Source of the DNA: JAWKOK01 sp963765875
GTDB lineage: Bacteria > Chloroflexota > Anaerolineae > Caldilineales > Caldilineaceae
Length of the DNA: 64,000 nucleotides
Assembly: GCA_963765875.1 (NCBI GenBank)
Contig: CAVXYK010000029.1
Location: 62,001-126,000 of the forward strand
Direction of reading: 5' to 3'
Shown here: one piece after another, positions 54,360 to 63,212 of the stretch
Position numbering within the stretch: position 1 is the first letter of the stretch
How the letters are laid out: each line of letters begins with the position of its first letter
The notes under the pieces: generated by a model
What the model was told of the DNA's origin: nothing
Seen by the model: the letters and a program-made list of their open reading frames with translations, nothing else
Database searches by the model: none
Position numbers and translations under genes: made by a program

Positions 54360-56286
54360 TGCTGCTTCTCCTGGAGCGCACGATGCGCACCACTGAAAAG
54401 ATCAAAATCCCCAATCCGACCAGTCCCGATAGGGCGTAGAAGCCATAGCGTAGCCAGAGCCCGGGCGTTGCTACCGGCACATCTACAGGCTGTCCGACGG
54501 ACGGCAATGGCGTCGGAATGGGCGGTGCGGTTGGGGTCGGTCCGGGACCAAAGAAAGAGTTGTTGCCTTCCTGTTGTATCACTGAATAATCGATGATTTC
54601 CATTGCCCATTGCGGACTCTCACCAAGATCTGTGTGACAGAGATTGCATGCGTTCGGCATGACCTCCACGCCACCATGGTCAATACTGCCTTGGGGATTC
54701 GGTTGCAGGAACGTATGGCTGTGGATATCGTAGTCTACTGCGCTGGTGGCCATCTTGGGCATATGACAGTCAGTACAGGTGAAGTCATACTCGGCGCTGG
54801 CCACTTCATGATAGGGCATATGCGTGATCAGTGCGCTCTTGTCGCCGTGGCAGTCGACGCAGAGTTCGTTCACCGGAGCCTTCAGTTGGGCCCGGCCGAC
54901 ACCGCCACCATGGACGGCATGGCATGATGCGCAACTGGTTGTATCGTCCGCCTGCATGCTATTGCCCGACGTCCAATCCAGGAATTGCTGATTGTGCAGC
55001 TTGGCGCTGCCGTCGGGCCAGGAATCCGCCGGATCCGCGGTGAAGGTGAAATGGTCGGTCAGTTGATCGCCAGGACGGAAGGTGGCCGGAAAGGGGAATC
55101 CGTCCGGAGACATGCCACGGCTATGGCAGGCGCCGCAGACCTGGTCATCGATCTGGGCAAAGGGCTTGACATTTTCCGGGTCAGCCACGTGGTCAGTCGA
55201 CGGACCATGACAGCTCTCACAGCCAATACCAAATTCAGTGAACTCCCAGCTCTCGGTATCTAACCCCGTGATGTGACAGGTACCGCACGACTCGCGCCAG
55301 TCCGTCTCGTCCCAGGTCTCGGGATGATAGCTCGCCCATTCCTCAGTCTCTGAGTGCCACTCTGCCGGCAACACGTAAAAGCCGCCTTCGCTCCCCGTGA
55401 TCTGTGCAGCCGACGTGATGTCGGTCGTGGAAGTCAGCCCCACTGTCCCGGTGATGCCGGATGCTGAGGCGATGCCGGTCGTCACTGTGATAAAACGCTG
55501 CATCCACTCGCCGCCGATGGTATAGGCGACGTCGGTCAGTTCGATGGTGCGATGCGGGTCGTCCAGCGTAAAATCGGCGACGATGGCATCCGGATTGATC
55601 TCTACATCCTGAATCGTGCCGGCGTGGAGCGTGTCGCGCCAACTCAGGTAGATGTCCTCATGGCAACCGAGACAGCGTCTGCTGCCACTGAAGTCGACAG
55701 CCCCTTCTCCGTAGCCAACACGGCTGTCAAAAAACGATTGCGCCCAGCCATCGGCTTCATCGGTGTGGCAATCCACACAGCGTTCCGGCATGACATCGAC
55801 CATCCCCTCAAACGGCTCGACCGCGTGGGCGGTGTGGCAGTCCACACAGGTCGGAGCGTCCGGACCAGCCTCCAGATCTCCGTGGAACGGGTTGTGCGCA
55901 TAATGACACGATTCGCAGGTCTGAGACGCTGTCAATGTGTAGGCGCGGCGATCAGTGGCTGTGGTCGGTTCGTGGGGAAATCGGTACTCGGTGTCGTTGG
56001 TGTGGCAATCGGAACAGGAGATCTCAGTCTCTGATGAGGAACTGTGAGATGAGACAGAATGTGCCGATTGATCCAACAAATCTAGTGGCACCAACAACGG
56101 GAGCGTCTCGCCGGAGGAGAGCGTGAGTTCCCGTTGGTTGTCACCGTGGCAGCCGCGGCAGGCCAAATCCGGTGGCGACTGCGCATGGCTAGCGCCACCG
56201 GTAACTAGACTGAACGCTCCTACCAGGCTCAGAAGGAGCAGCCAACGGACAGCCGGTATCCTTCTGAACTCGCTAATCCTTTTCAT
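54352..56286 (-). CDS. 13-haem membrane-anchored c-type cytochrome, c554-like module
   Basis: About 644 residues from the ATG at 56286 (MKRISEFRRIPAVRWLLLLSL); a longer frame starts upstream without support. Thirteen CXXCH are visible (CRGCH, CSDCH, CESCH, CVDCH twice, CLGCH, CGTCH, CESCH, CGACH, CASCH, CVDCH, CTDCH, CNLCH). The middle contains the cytochrome c554-like set: CLGCHEDIYLSWRDTLH, AYTIGGEWMQRFITV, CGTCHITG, GIGCESCHGPSTDHV and VCGACHSRG. A Pro-rich linker and one helix (YGFYALSGLVGLGILIFSVV) with a basic tail end the protein. It overlaps both neighbours (14 and 8 bases). Likely exposed outside the membrane as a haem wire; no reductase motif was seen. Confidence 0.88.
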   Translation of the reverse strand: MKRISEFRRIPAVRWLLLLSLVGAFSLVTGGASHAQSPPDLACRGCHGDNQRELTLSSGETLPLLVPLDLLDQSAHSVSSHSSSSETEISCSDCHTNDTEYRFPHEPTTATDRRAYTLTASQTCESCHYAHNPFHGDLEAGPDAPTCVDCHTAHAVEPFEGMVDVMPERCVDCHTDEADGWAQSFFDSRVGYGEGAVDFSGSRRCLGCHEDIYLSWRDTLHAGTIQDVEINPDAIVADFTLDDPHRTIELTDVAYTIGGEWMQRFITVTTGIASASGITGTVGLTSTTDITSAAQITGSEGGFYVLPAEWHSETEEWASYHPETWDETDWRESCGTCHITGLDTESWEFTEFGIGCESCHGPSTDHVADPENVKPFAQIDDQVCGACHSRGMSPDGFPFPATFRPGDQLTDHFTFTADPADSWPDGSAKLHNQQFLDWTSGNSMQADDTTSCASCHAVHGGGVGRAQLKAPVNELCVDCHGDKSALITHMPYHEVASAEYDFTCTDCHMPKMATSAVDYDIHSHTFLQPNPQGSIDHGGVEVMPNACNLCHTDLGESPQWAMEIIDYSVIQQEGNNSFFGPGPTPTAPPIPTPLPSVGQPVDVPVATPGLWLRYGFYALSGLVGLGILIFSVVRIVRSRRSSNV

Positions 56287-57520
56287 TTGCGCTGCCGGCC
56301 TGATCTCGATCATGGTAGCCGATGGCGATTTCCTGCAACTCTTCATCCGTCAGGTTGTCGGCACGACCATCATCCCGATGACAGTTGCGACAGGCAAAAT
56401 CCAACGCCAGGTATGGCTGCGAGAAAGCGCCGTCCTTGTCGAACTGAGATGTGGCATGTGGGTTGATGGCCATCAGATGGGTGCGGAGATCGCCACTGAA
56501 TTGCTCAGGATCGCCCACAGCGCTCTTGGTCACACGCGGCATGTGGCAATCCACACACTTGGCATGTCTACGGTCGGTGATTTTCTGGTAGATCTTGTTC
56601 TCGAAATGACAGCTTTCGCAATCAGTCTTGATGCCCAATCCACCTGAGGCGTATTTGACCGTCTCATGCGGATTGTGGCAGTCGATGCAGCGCATGACGC
56701 GCTTCTTGGACTCAAAGAGTTCTTCATACTGCTCGTGATGCTTGATGAAACCGCCGCTGGCGTCGATCTCGGTCACTTCGCCGCGGATGTGACATTGGCC
56801 ACAAAGCTCCGAGTCCCGGTCGATGGTGGCCGGCACCTGATAGGGATCGTTGACATGGTTACTGCCGGGACCGTGGCATTCCTCACAGCCGATGCCGTCC
56901 TCTGCCCAGGTGCCGATTAGGCCCGGCAACCCATCTTGGTTGCCTTCGGGAATGTAGCCGGTGGTGTGGCAACTGCCACAATCATAGGGCTTCTCTTCAC
57001 CGGCATGGTAGGGTACCCAATCATCGCCCATTTTGAGCGTCTTGTTCTCCAAGTTGTACTGGGTGGCGGCATTCTCGTCGCCGGTGATAATGTAGCCTTC
57101 CTGGTCGATAAAGCGGGCCTTCCAACCGTAGCCGCCGATGACGTATAGGATGTCATCCCACGTGTACCCCTCTGGCGGATCCGACACCTCGGAGAAGGGA
57201 TATTCAGGTGGCTGGCCGTCAACAACCTTGTTGAGCTTATATGGGTGGCCGGTCTCCCGATAGGTCGCGTAGAGATCTTCGTGGCATTCCTGACAGTTCT
57301 CTGAACCGACGTAGGTAGCAGGAGCCCAGTTCAGCCCATCTTCGCCGACAGGACCGGCAGGACCTGCAAGACCTTGCGGACCAGGTGGTCCTGCTTCACC
57401 CTGGGGACCGGGCGCACCAGCAGGACCCATAGGACCTGCTTCTGGAGTCTGCAACTGGCAGCCGCCGCCCATGACCGCTACCATCAGTAGAACAGCCAGC
57501 AAAGCTACCGTACGTCGCAT
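56273..57520 (-). CDS. Octahaem c-type cytochrome lipoprotein with collagen-like stalk
   Basis: About 415 residues from the ATG after GGGAGGGTAAC (MRRTVALLAVLLMVAVMGGGC). The lipobox Cys is followed directly by eleven Gly-X-Y triplets (GPMGPAGAPGPQGEAGPPG...), a bacterial collagen-like segment, then a haem domain with eight CXXCH: CQECH, CGSCH, CEECH, CGQCH, CIDCH, CESCH, CVDCH, CRNCH. The c554-like order recurs (LYVIGGYGWKARFI, CGSCHTTG, GIGCEECHGPGSNHV, LCGQCHIRG), as in the 13-haem neighbour. It is the first gene of the operon. A trimeric collagen stalk could hold three octahaem heads away from the membrane; trimerisation is inference. Confidence 0.9.
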   Translation of the reverse strand: MRRTVALLAVLLMVAVMGGGCQLQTPEAGPMGPAGAPGPQGEAGPPGPQGLAGPAGPVGEDGLNWAPATYVGSENCQECHEDLYATYRETGHPYKLNKVVDGQPPEYPFSEVSDPPEGYTWDDILYVIGGYGWKARFIDQEGYIITGDENAATQYNLENKTLKMGDDWVPYHAGEEKPYDCGSCHTTGYIPEGNQDGLPGLIGTWAEDGIGCEECHGPGSNHVNDPYQVPATIDRDSELCGQCHIRGEVTEIDASGGFIKHHEQYEELFESKKRVMRCIDCHNPHETVKYASGGLGIKTDCESCHFENKIYQKITDRRHAKCVDCHMPRVTKSAVGDPEQFSGDLRTHLMAINPHATSQFDKDGAFSQPYLALDFACRNCHRDDGRADNLTDEELQEIAIGYHDRDQAGSANEKD

Positions 57521-57691
57521 GTTACCCTCCCGAAAAGAGAATTCGCAAAGATGCCTTGTGAAAAAAATAACATTAGTTTGCGTCCAAAAAAAGAAAGAAA
57601 AATCTAAAGATCGGTCGGTTACCCTGGATAGGGCAGACAATTCGTGATTTGCGGTGGGAGAATAATGTGGCATTGATTACAATGTCTGTCT

Positions 57692-57720
57692 ATGATATCC
57701 TAACAACAAAATGAAAGCAA
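57692..57720 (-). promoter_or_regulatory. Candidate promoter of the multihaem cytochrome operon
   Basis: On the minus strand: -35 TTGCTT, 17-base spacer, -10 TATCAT. Start near 57685, leader about 165 nt to the octahaem ATG. Moderate match only. Confidence 0.4.
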
Positions 57721-57814
57721 GTCCGTTTTGTTCTCCGTTTCAATTCCTGACAACAGCAGACAACCCGAATATTTTATCAATTGTTGGCCATTTCGTACCC
57801 AGTGGAGGTGACCC

Positions 57815-58156
57815 TTGGCAGAGCTTCAGTGTCCGCATTGCCAGAGTGAAGAGATCGACCGAGAGGCTCGGCTGGTGGCATCTGACAGGTCGACATCGGT
57901 GGGGCGATGGCGTTTGAAGTATGGCCTTGCCAGCGCCATTGGGGCCGGGCTGTTCGGGCTACTCTGTTTGCTTGCAAGCTGGCTCTGGCTCGAGCCGCCG
58001 GCGAATGAAGCGGCCTTCATCATTGCGGTCCTGGCCTTCATTTTTGCCGCATTCGTCCTCGGCACAACGCTCGCCTTCTCACGTTGGACTGATGTGACTC
58101 AATATCATTGCCGTGCCTGCGATCTGACTTGGATCGAAGAGGTCGAGTCGGAATAG
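57815..58156 (+). CDS. Small zinc-ribbon membrane protein
   Basis: A 113-residue protein with a TTG start behind GTGGAGGTGACC. CPHCQSEE at the N-terminus and CRACDLTW near the C-terminus are two CXXC halves that could bind one zinc. Between them are two hydrophobic helices (IGAGLFGLLCLLASWLWL and AAFIIAVLAFIFAAFVLG), placing both zinc halves on the same, probably cytoplasmic, side. No family name is known to me. It sits between the cytochrome operon (divergent) and the haem lipoprotein gene, so a role there is possible but unproven. Confidence 0.7.
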   Translation: MAELQCPHCQSEEIDREARLVASDRSTSVGRWRLKYGLASAIGAGLFGLLCLLASWLWLEPPANEAAFIIAVLAFIFAAFVLGTTLAFSRWTDVTQYHCRACDLTWIEEVESE

Positions 58157-58174
58157 ACCTAACATCCTTGAGAC

Positions 58175-58198
58175 ATGTCCCGTTCTTTCCGGGACATT
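58175..58198 (+). terminator. Weak stem-loop after the zinc-ribbon gene
   Basis: TGTCCCG-TTCTTTC-CGGGACA stem followed by TTTG. Short T-run, so termination is uncertain. Confidence 0.5.
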
Positions 58199-58382
58199 TG
58201 ACCCTTGTTCGCCCTATCCTCTTCCTCTACCCTAGAGCAGCAACAGCGAGAGCAAACCATCGATCCATGCAGATTTTAAGGCGACTTGGGAATCCGGGTC
58301 CGCTGCTCTCGGTGTTTACGTTGTTTTCCCTGGTGATCAGATGCACCACCCAATCCACCACCAAGAAGAGAGGTAACAGAGG

Positions 58383-59501
58383 ATGAAAGCAGACCGTATT
58401 TTTGCCATTTTTGCCATTGTCTTGATGGCGACTGTGCTGACGACCGGCTGTGTGTACATGCTCACACCCGAGGCTGAGATGCCAGCAGATACGGAAGCAG
58501 AAACATCTGCCGCTGAAGACTGGATGGCCCCTGAGGGCGCCCTGGTCGCAGCCAAGGTCGACACCGCACCAACCCTGGACGGCATGGCCGACGAGGCCGT
58601 CTGGGCGGATGCAGTCGCGATCAGTGTCGACGTCGAGGATGGCGCCAACATGGAAACGTCCACCGTCAACATCAAGTCTGTCTACGCCGACGACATGGTC
58701 TACTTCCTGGTGAAGTGGGCAGATCCGACCCAGAGCTTCATGCGCAGCCCCTGGCAGAAGCAAGATGACGGAAGCTGGGTCAAATTGAGCGATCCCGACG
58801 ACCGCGGTGGCGACAACAATGTTTGGTACGAAGATAAGATGTCCTTCATCTGGCCCATTGACGAAGGCATTCGTAGCTTCGAGAGCAAGGGCTGTTTCAC
58901 CGCCTGTCATGATGGCGAAAATGAAGACGCCAAGCCCTACGGCAACAAGTATACCGATGAAGGCATGGGCGACATCTGGCACTGGAAATCGGTGCGCAAT
59001 GTCAACCAAATTGACGACCAGTATCTCGACTCGACCCAATATTCGCCTGAGACCCCTTCTGCCGGACGCCACGGCGATCCCAAGGATGGCGGCGGCTACG
59101 TGAACAACGACAACGAAGACAAGTCTGCTCCCATGTGGATGGGCCCGGAAGGCTATCCTGTAGACGGCAGCCCCGGCTATATCCTGGACTCGGAGAAATT
59201 ACCCTTCGACGATAGCCTTTTCGTGGCCGGCGACATGATTGGCGGCGTGACTACGGCTCCCTTTGAGGGCGACCGCGGCGACATCTCTGCGGGTTGGGTC
59301 TATGAAGACGGCATGTGGACAGTCGAGATTGGACGTGCACTCGAGACCGGCTCCGAGTACGATGTCCAATACGACGACCTGAGCAAGCCCTACTACTTCG
59401 GCGTAGCAGTCTTTGACAACGCCCAGGTACGTCACGCCTATCAGTACAAGTCGGAACGAATTGGTCTTCCAGCCATAGAGCGTATGCTTCACAGTAGATA
59501 A
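58383..59501 (+). CDS. Ethylbenzene-dehydrogenase-gamma-like haem-binding lipoprotein
   Basis: A 372-residue protein. The lipobox VLTTGCVYM is followed by an acidic linker and an EB_dh-type beta-sandwich: APTLDGMADEAVWADAVAI, VNIKSVYADDMVYFLVKWADPT, MSFIWPIDEGI, then the haem site GCFTACHDGEN, which is CX3CH rather than CXXCH, and WHWKSVRNVNQIDD. The family includes the haem b gamma subunits of DMSO-reductase-type enzymes (EbdC, DdhC) and stand-alone redox proteins. No molybdoenzyme gene is nearby. A strong RBS (AGAGAGGTAACAGAGG) precedes the ATG. It is divergent from the cytochrome operon. Confidence 0.85.
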   Translation: MKADRIFAIFAIVLMATVLTTGCVYMLTPEAEMPADTEAETSAAEDWMAPEGALVAAKVDTAPTLDGMADEAVWADAVAISVDVEDGANMETSTVNIKSVYADDMVYFLVKWADPTQSFMRSPWQKQDDGSWVKLSDPDDRGGDNNVWYEDKMSFIWPIDEGIRSFESKGCFTACHDGENEDAKPYGNKYTDEGMGDIWHWKSVRNVNQIDDQYLDSTQYSPETPSAGRHGDPKDGGGYVNNDNEDKSAPMWMGPEGYPVDGSPGYILDSEKLPFDDSLFVAGDMIGGVTTAPFEGDRGDISAGWVYEDGMWTVEIGRALETGSEYDVQYDDLSKPYYFGVAVFDNAQVRHAYQYKSERIGLPAIERMLHSR

Positions 59502-59554
59502 AACAGATGGGGGCCGAGCGATGCTCGGCCCCCATCTGTTTTATCTACTGTGAA
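59488..59554. terminator. Perfect 32-bp-arm palindrome, bidirectional terminator
   Basis: Arms 59488-59519 and 59523-59554 are perfectly complementary around a GAT loop. The core GGGGGCCGAGC stem is flanked by AAAACAGAT on one side and ATCTGTTTT on the other. The left arm contains the stop codon of the haem lipoprotein gene; the right arm ends just before the converging oxidoreductase gene. Confidence 0.85.
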
Positions 59555-59567
59555 TTCAACCACTCAC

Positions 59568-60934
59568 CTATTCAAAATAGACATCATCCTCTTCAAGCGC
59601 CCTGCGCAGATCCGCATAGGGCAAGGCCCGAATGTCGCAATCCGCAGCCGGCAGAGAGCGCGGCAGCCGTGCCCGCGGCCTGCCCCATGCCCATGCAGGA
59701 GACCGTGTTGCGCGTCGACATGTGCGCGTCGTGATCGGCCGTGATCATCATGCCGGTGGCGAAAAGGTTGTCCACGCCGGCAACACAGAGCGCCCGATAG
59801 GGGATGCCATAGGTGCCGCCGTCCTTGATCTGGAAGCGCGGCGCCATGTCGTGAAAGCCGTAGGCGAAGACGTCGTCCTCAAAGTGCCGGCCTTCCAGCA
59901 CGTCCTCACGGGTGATGTCGTAGTCGCAGGTGATGAGCCGCCCACGCCGGGGATTGATGTGCGGGCTGGTGCGCGGCGATGAAGGCCTTTTCGCAGCCGG
60001 GCACGAATTTGCGGAAGAGTTCGATGGCCGCAACTTGGCGTCGCCGCAGTTCCAACTCTGCCTCGGCTGTGGCGTCACGATCCGTGGGGCTGACCTTCAT
60101 CTTGTAGTTGAGCTTGATGAACATGAAGTAGTCGTCGTGCACGGTCGTGGTCACGGTGGCCATGCCGATGCGCCGGGCCTCTTCCATGAACTCGGTGGGC
60201 AGATTCTTACTGATGCCCATGAGGCGCACGATCTGGTCTTCCTTGCCGCTGCGCCAGCCCTCGGAATACTCCTTGACCGCATCGTTCTCTTTGAGAAATT
60301 CGTAGTACTTCTCAACATCAACGCCGCCTACGCCGATGCTGTTGGCCACCGGATAGTCGTTGGGCTCGGAGAAATCGGCCCCGGCATAGGCGCAGAGCTC
60401 GCCGAGGCCGGTGCAGTCCACGAACGTGTGAGCGAAGATGGCCTCACGCCCGGATCGGCTCTCTGCGATGACGCCGGTGATGCGTGAGCCGTCCATGATG
60501 GCGCCGGTCAGCAACGTGTTGACGCAGACGGTCACGCCCGCCTCCACCAGCATCTCGAAGGTGACGAGCTTGTAGATCTCGGTGTCGATGGCCGTGCAGA
60601 TCGAGTCGTAGTCGTAACCTTCGGTCATCTCGGCGTGGCCCGACGTGCCGCCGGCCTCGGCCAGCCGATCGACGATCTCCTGTGGGATGCCCTTGACCAC
60701 CTGGCGCTTTTCGACGCCGGGGAAGGCCTTCCACAGATTGTAATAACTGTGCAGCGCCGTTCCACCCTCGACCACCGTGCCGCCGGGATAGCCCTTGGCC
60801 TCGATAAGCACCGTGTTGGCCCCACGTCGTGCCGCGGCCAGCGCTGCTACGACACCGCCTGTTCCTCCGCCGGCGACGACGACGTCAAAGGTACGGGCGG
60901 GTAGTTCTCTACTCGGTTCTTGATAGCGGTGCAT
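59568..60934 (-). CDS. FAD-dependent oxidoreductase (FAD_oxidored type), two frameshifts
   Basis: Start at the ATG after AAGGGAATCATT (MHRYQEPSRELPARTFDVVVAGGG); an ATG at 60949 is also in frame. The Rossmann motif DVVVAGGGTGGVVAALAAARRGANTVLIE is near residue 20, followed by GGTVVEGGTALHSYYNLW and FVDCTGLGELCAYAGADF. The frame breaks near 59975 and 59643; joined, it continues RTSPHINPRRGRLI, NLFATGMMITADHDAHMSTRN (FAD-binding end), GMGQAAGTAAALSA and ends ALPYADLRRALEEDDVYFE. Family members are flavoproteins linked to carbohydrate or xenobiotic metabolism. Substrate unknown. Breaks look like indel errors. Confidence 0.85.
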
Positions 60935-61145
60935 AATGATTCCCTTCATGAAGATGTTTGAAGTTGGTTGTTCCTTGGTTTTCGGTTGCTCTTACCTTTG
61001 TAGCCAATGGAGGGAAAAATGCATTGGTCAAGAAGATGGTGAAATCGTAGAGACGCAAGATTTTGCGTCTCCGCTCGTCCATTCGACCCATTGTTTCATT
61101 CCAGCATGTCGTTGACCAATACACAATGGAGCAAAAAAGGATCGA

Positions 61146-61727
61146 TCAGCGAGTATCGCGGACATCAGACACCCAATGGCGCGGCTGCCGGGTGATGCCG
61201 GCCAGTGCAACCGTCTCTCCGGCATACTGGCCGTGACATTCCAGACGCTCAAACAGGATCTCGTCCAAGGTCCGTAAATAGGTACGGATGTGCTCGAAGG
61301 CATCTTCAAGGTTGTTCGCCGGCGCCCCGTCCTTGAGGCTGATCAGCCACTTACCCTTGAGCGCCTGTTTGCGGTTGTTGATCGCGCGGTTGACCCGCTG
61401 TCGCGGCATCATGGCCAGATCGACCACCGAAAAGAAGCAATATCGAGATTGTGCGCTGTCACGCACGAGAACCCCACAGCGCGGTGCGTGGCCGATGCAC
61501 TTGCGCACCGTCAAATCATCCAAGATGAACAGGTCAGTCTCAAGGATTGCCGTCGGCCAGTGGGCGGCATTGTAGGGTTTTCGCTTCTCCTTGACCTCAA
61601 GCTGGAAAATGGGGTCGCCATGGCTGGAGAGGGTGAAATCGAGATCCTTGAACGATCTCGTGTTGTCAGAGAAGTCTGCTTTCTGCCGTTTCAGATAGTC
61701 TCGGACTTCCTGTTGAAGAGAGGGCAT
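61146..61727 (-). CDS. Uncharacterised protein with PD-(D/E)XK nuclease-like core
   Basis: About 193 residues from MPSLQQEVRDYLKRQK; a longer frame upstream is not supported. The segment SFKDLDFTL...PIFQLEVKEKRK places an Asp, then a hydrophobic strand with Glu-X-Lys (EVKEK), the spacing of PD-(D/E)XK nucleases. After it come LFILDDLTVRKCIGHAPRCGVLVRDS and a Trp/Lys-rich strand GKWLISLKDGAP. No restriction partner or methyltransferase is nearby. The family appears uncharacterised to me, and the nuclease reading is inference from the motif. Confidence 0.6.
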   Translation of the reverse strand: MPSLQQEVRDYLKRQKADFSDNTRSFKDLDFTLSSHGDPIFQLEVKEKRKPYNAAHWPTAILETDLFILDDLTVRKCIGHAPRCGVLVRDSAQSRYCFFSVVDLAMMPRQRVNRAINNRKQALKGKWLISLKDGAPANNLEDAFEHIRTYLRTLDEILFERLECHGQYAGETVALAGITRQPRHWVSDVRDTR

Positions 61728-62036
61728 GATGGCTTTGCATAGATGGAAAGTGTGGTTCTTGGCACTGACAGTGAAAATTGTAGCCGCCGGAATGTCACCT
61801 GTCAATCGCCGCGAACGCGGGTGCAGTTCACGCCAAAGGCGAGATCGTTTGGAATGACTTCCTGTCTTCTTCGACCACGTGTACTTCATCACGCGGCCAA
61901 ACGCGGGCGATGTGCTTCGTGATAATTCGTGTCAGAATGGGATCCTTGTAGTCGGCTCACAAGTTTGCAACGAACCCTCGCGTCAGATGTACAATAGGTG
62001 AAACTCAATCAGACCACTCCCATCGGAAGGACCAGA

Positions 62037-63186
62037 ATGAACTATCAGGCACTGATCGACTATTTCAACCAACATGAAGACGAGATGTTGGAAACCATCA
62101 AGTTGCTGGTCACCACTGAGACGCCCAGCGACGACAAGCCACGACTGGATGCCTTTGCCGAGCTGCTGGCGGGTCGGCTCAGCGCGGTCGGCGCTGAAAC
62201 CGAAATCCTACCGACAGAGATCCAGGGCAACCATGTGCGTGCTCGCTTCAACAACGGCGACTACGACGCCGACGTCAAACCGGCGTTGATTCTCTGTCAC
62301 TACGACACGGTCTGGCCGGTCGGCTCATTGGAGACCCATCCATTCCGCATCGAAGAGGACGGCAAGGGCTACGGCCCGGGCATCTTCGACATGCAGTCGA
62401 GTCTCATGCTTTCCGAGTATGCGCTACGCGCGATTGGTGATCTGGCCTTGCAGTTGCCCCGCCCCATCACCATTCTGATGACGTCGGACGAGGAAGTAGG
62501 CAGCCCCACCTCCCGGGCGTTGATCGAAGAGGAGGCTCGGCGCTCCGAGTATGCGTTGGTGATGGAATCACCGCTGCCTGGCGGCGTGATCAAGACGGCA
62601 CGCAAGGGCGGCGGCAGCTTCGGCCTTGAGATCACCGGTCGCGCCGCCCATGCCGGTGTCGAGCCGGAGGCAGGCATCAGCGCCGTCCACGAGTTGGCCC
62701 ACCAGATCCTCGCCATTCAGGCGCTAACCGATCTGGGAAAAAGGCACCACGGTCAGTGTCAATGTAGTCGAGGGTGGCACCAAATCAAATGTAATTCCGG
62801 CCAAGGCGGTCGCCAGCATTGACATGCGCGCCTGGACCCAGGACGAGGTAGATCGGGTCATGACAGCCATGTACAGTCTGCAACCGGTGCTTCCCGGTGC
62901 AACGATCAAGGTGACAGGCGGGGCCAATCGCCCGCCGCTGGAACGCGCAGTCACTGCAGCGCTCTTCGAACGTGTACGTGAATTGGGCAAAAAGATGGAT
63001 CTTGAGCTTGAGGAAGGCAGCACCGGCGGCGGCAGCGATGCCAGCTTCACCGGCGCGCTGGGCGTGCCCACGCTGGACGGTCTGGGCATCCCAGGCCATG
63101 GCGCCCACGCCGATCATGAGCACATCGAGGTCGACCAGATGGTGTCGCGAGCAGCATTGCTAGTTGCGATGTTGATAGAACTGTAG
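62037..63186 (+). CDS. M20-family metallopeptidase (carboxypeptidase G2-like), frameshifted
   Basis: The ATG follows GGAAGGACCAGA. The zinc-site text is in place: ALILCHYDTVWPVGS (HxD), GPGIFDMQSS (bridging Asp), MTSDEEVGSPTSR (general-base Glu-Glu), and the dimerisation domain SFGLEITGRAAHAGVEPEAG. The frame breaks at GGGAAAAAGG (62735-62744); the next frame continues VSVNVVEGGTKSNVIPAKAVA and ends GIPGHGAHADHEHIEVDQMV with the last zinc His. Homology fits glutamate carboxypeptidase or related M20A enzymes that release C-terminal amino acids. The break at a homopolymer suggests an error. Confidence 0.9.
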
Positions 63187-63212
63187 TTGGTCGAAGTCGG
63201 ATTGTGAAATCT

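Noticed and set aside
52683..57520. Nitrite reductase NrfA or octahaem tetrathionate reductase in the cytochrome operon
   Set aside because: No CXXCK catalytic haem motif or other substrate-site signature was found; the c554-like order in the 8- and 13-haem proteins supports electron transfer only.
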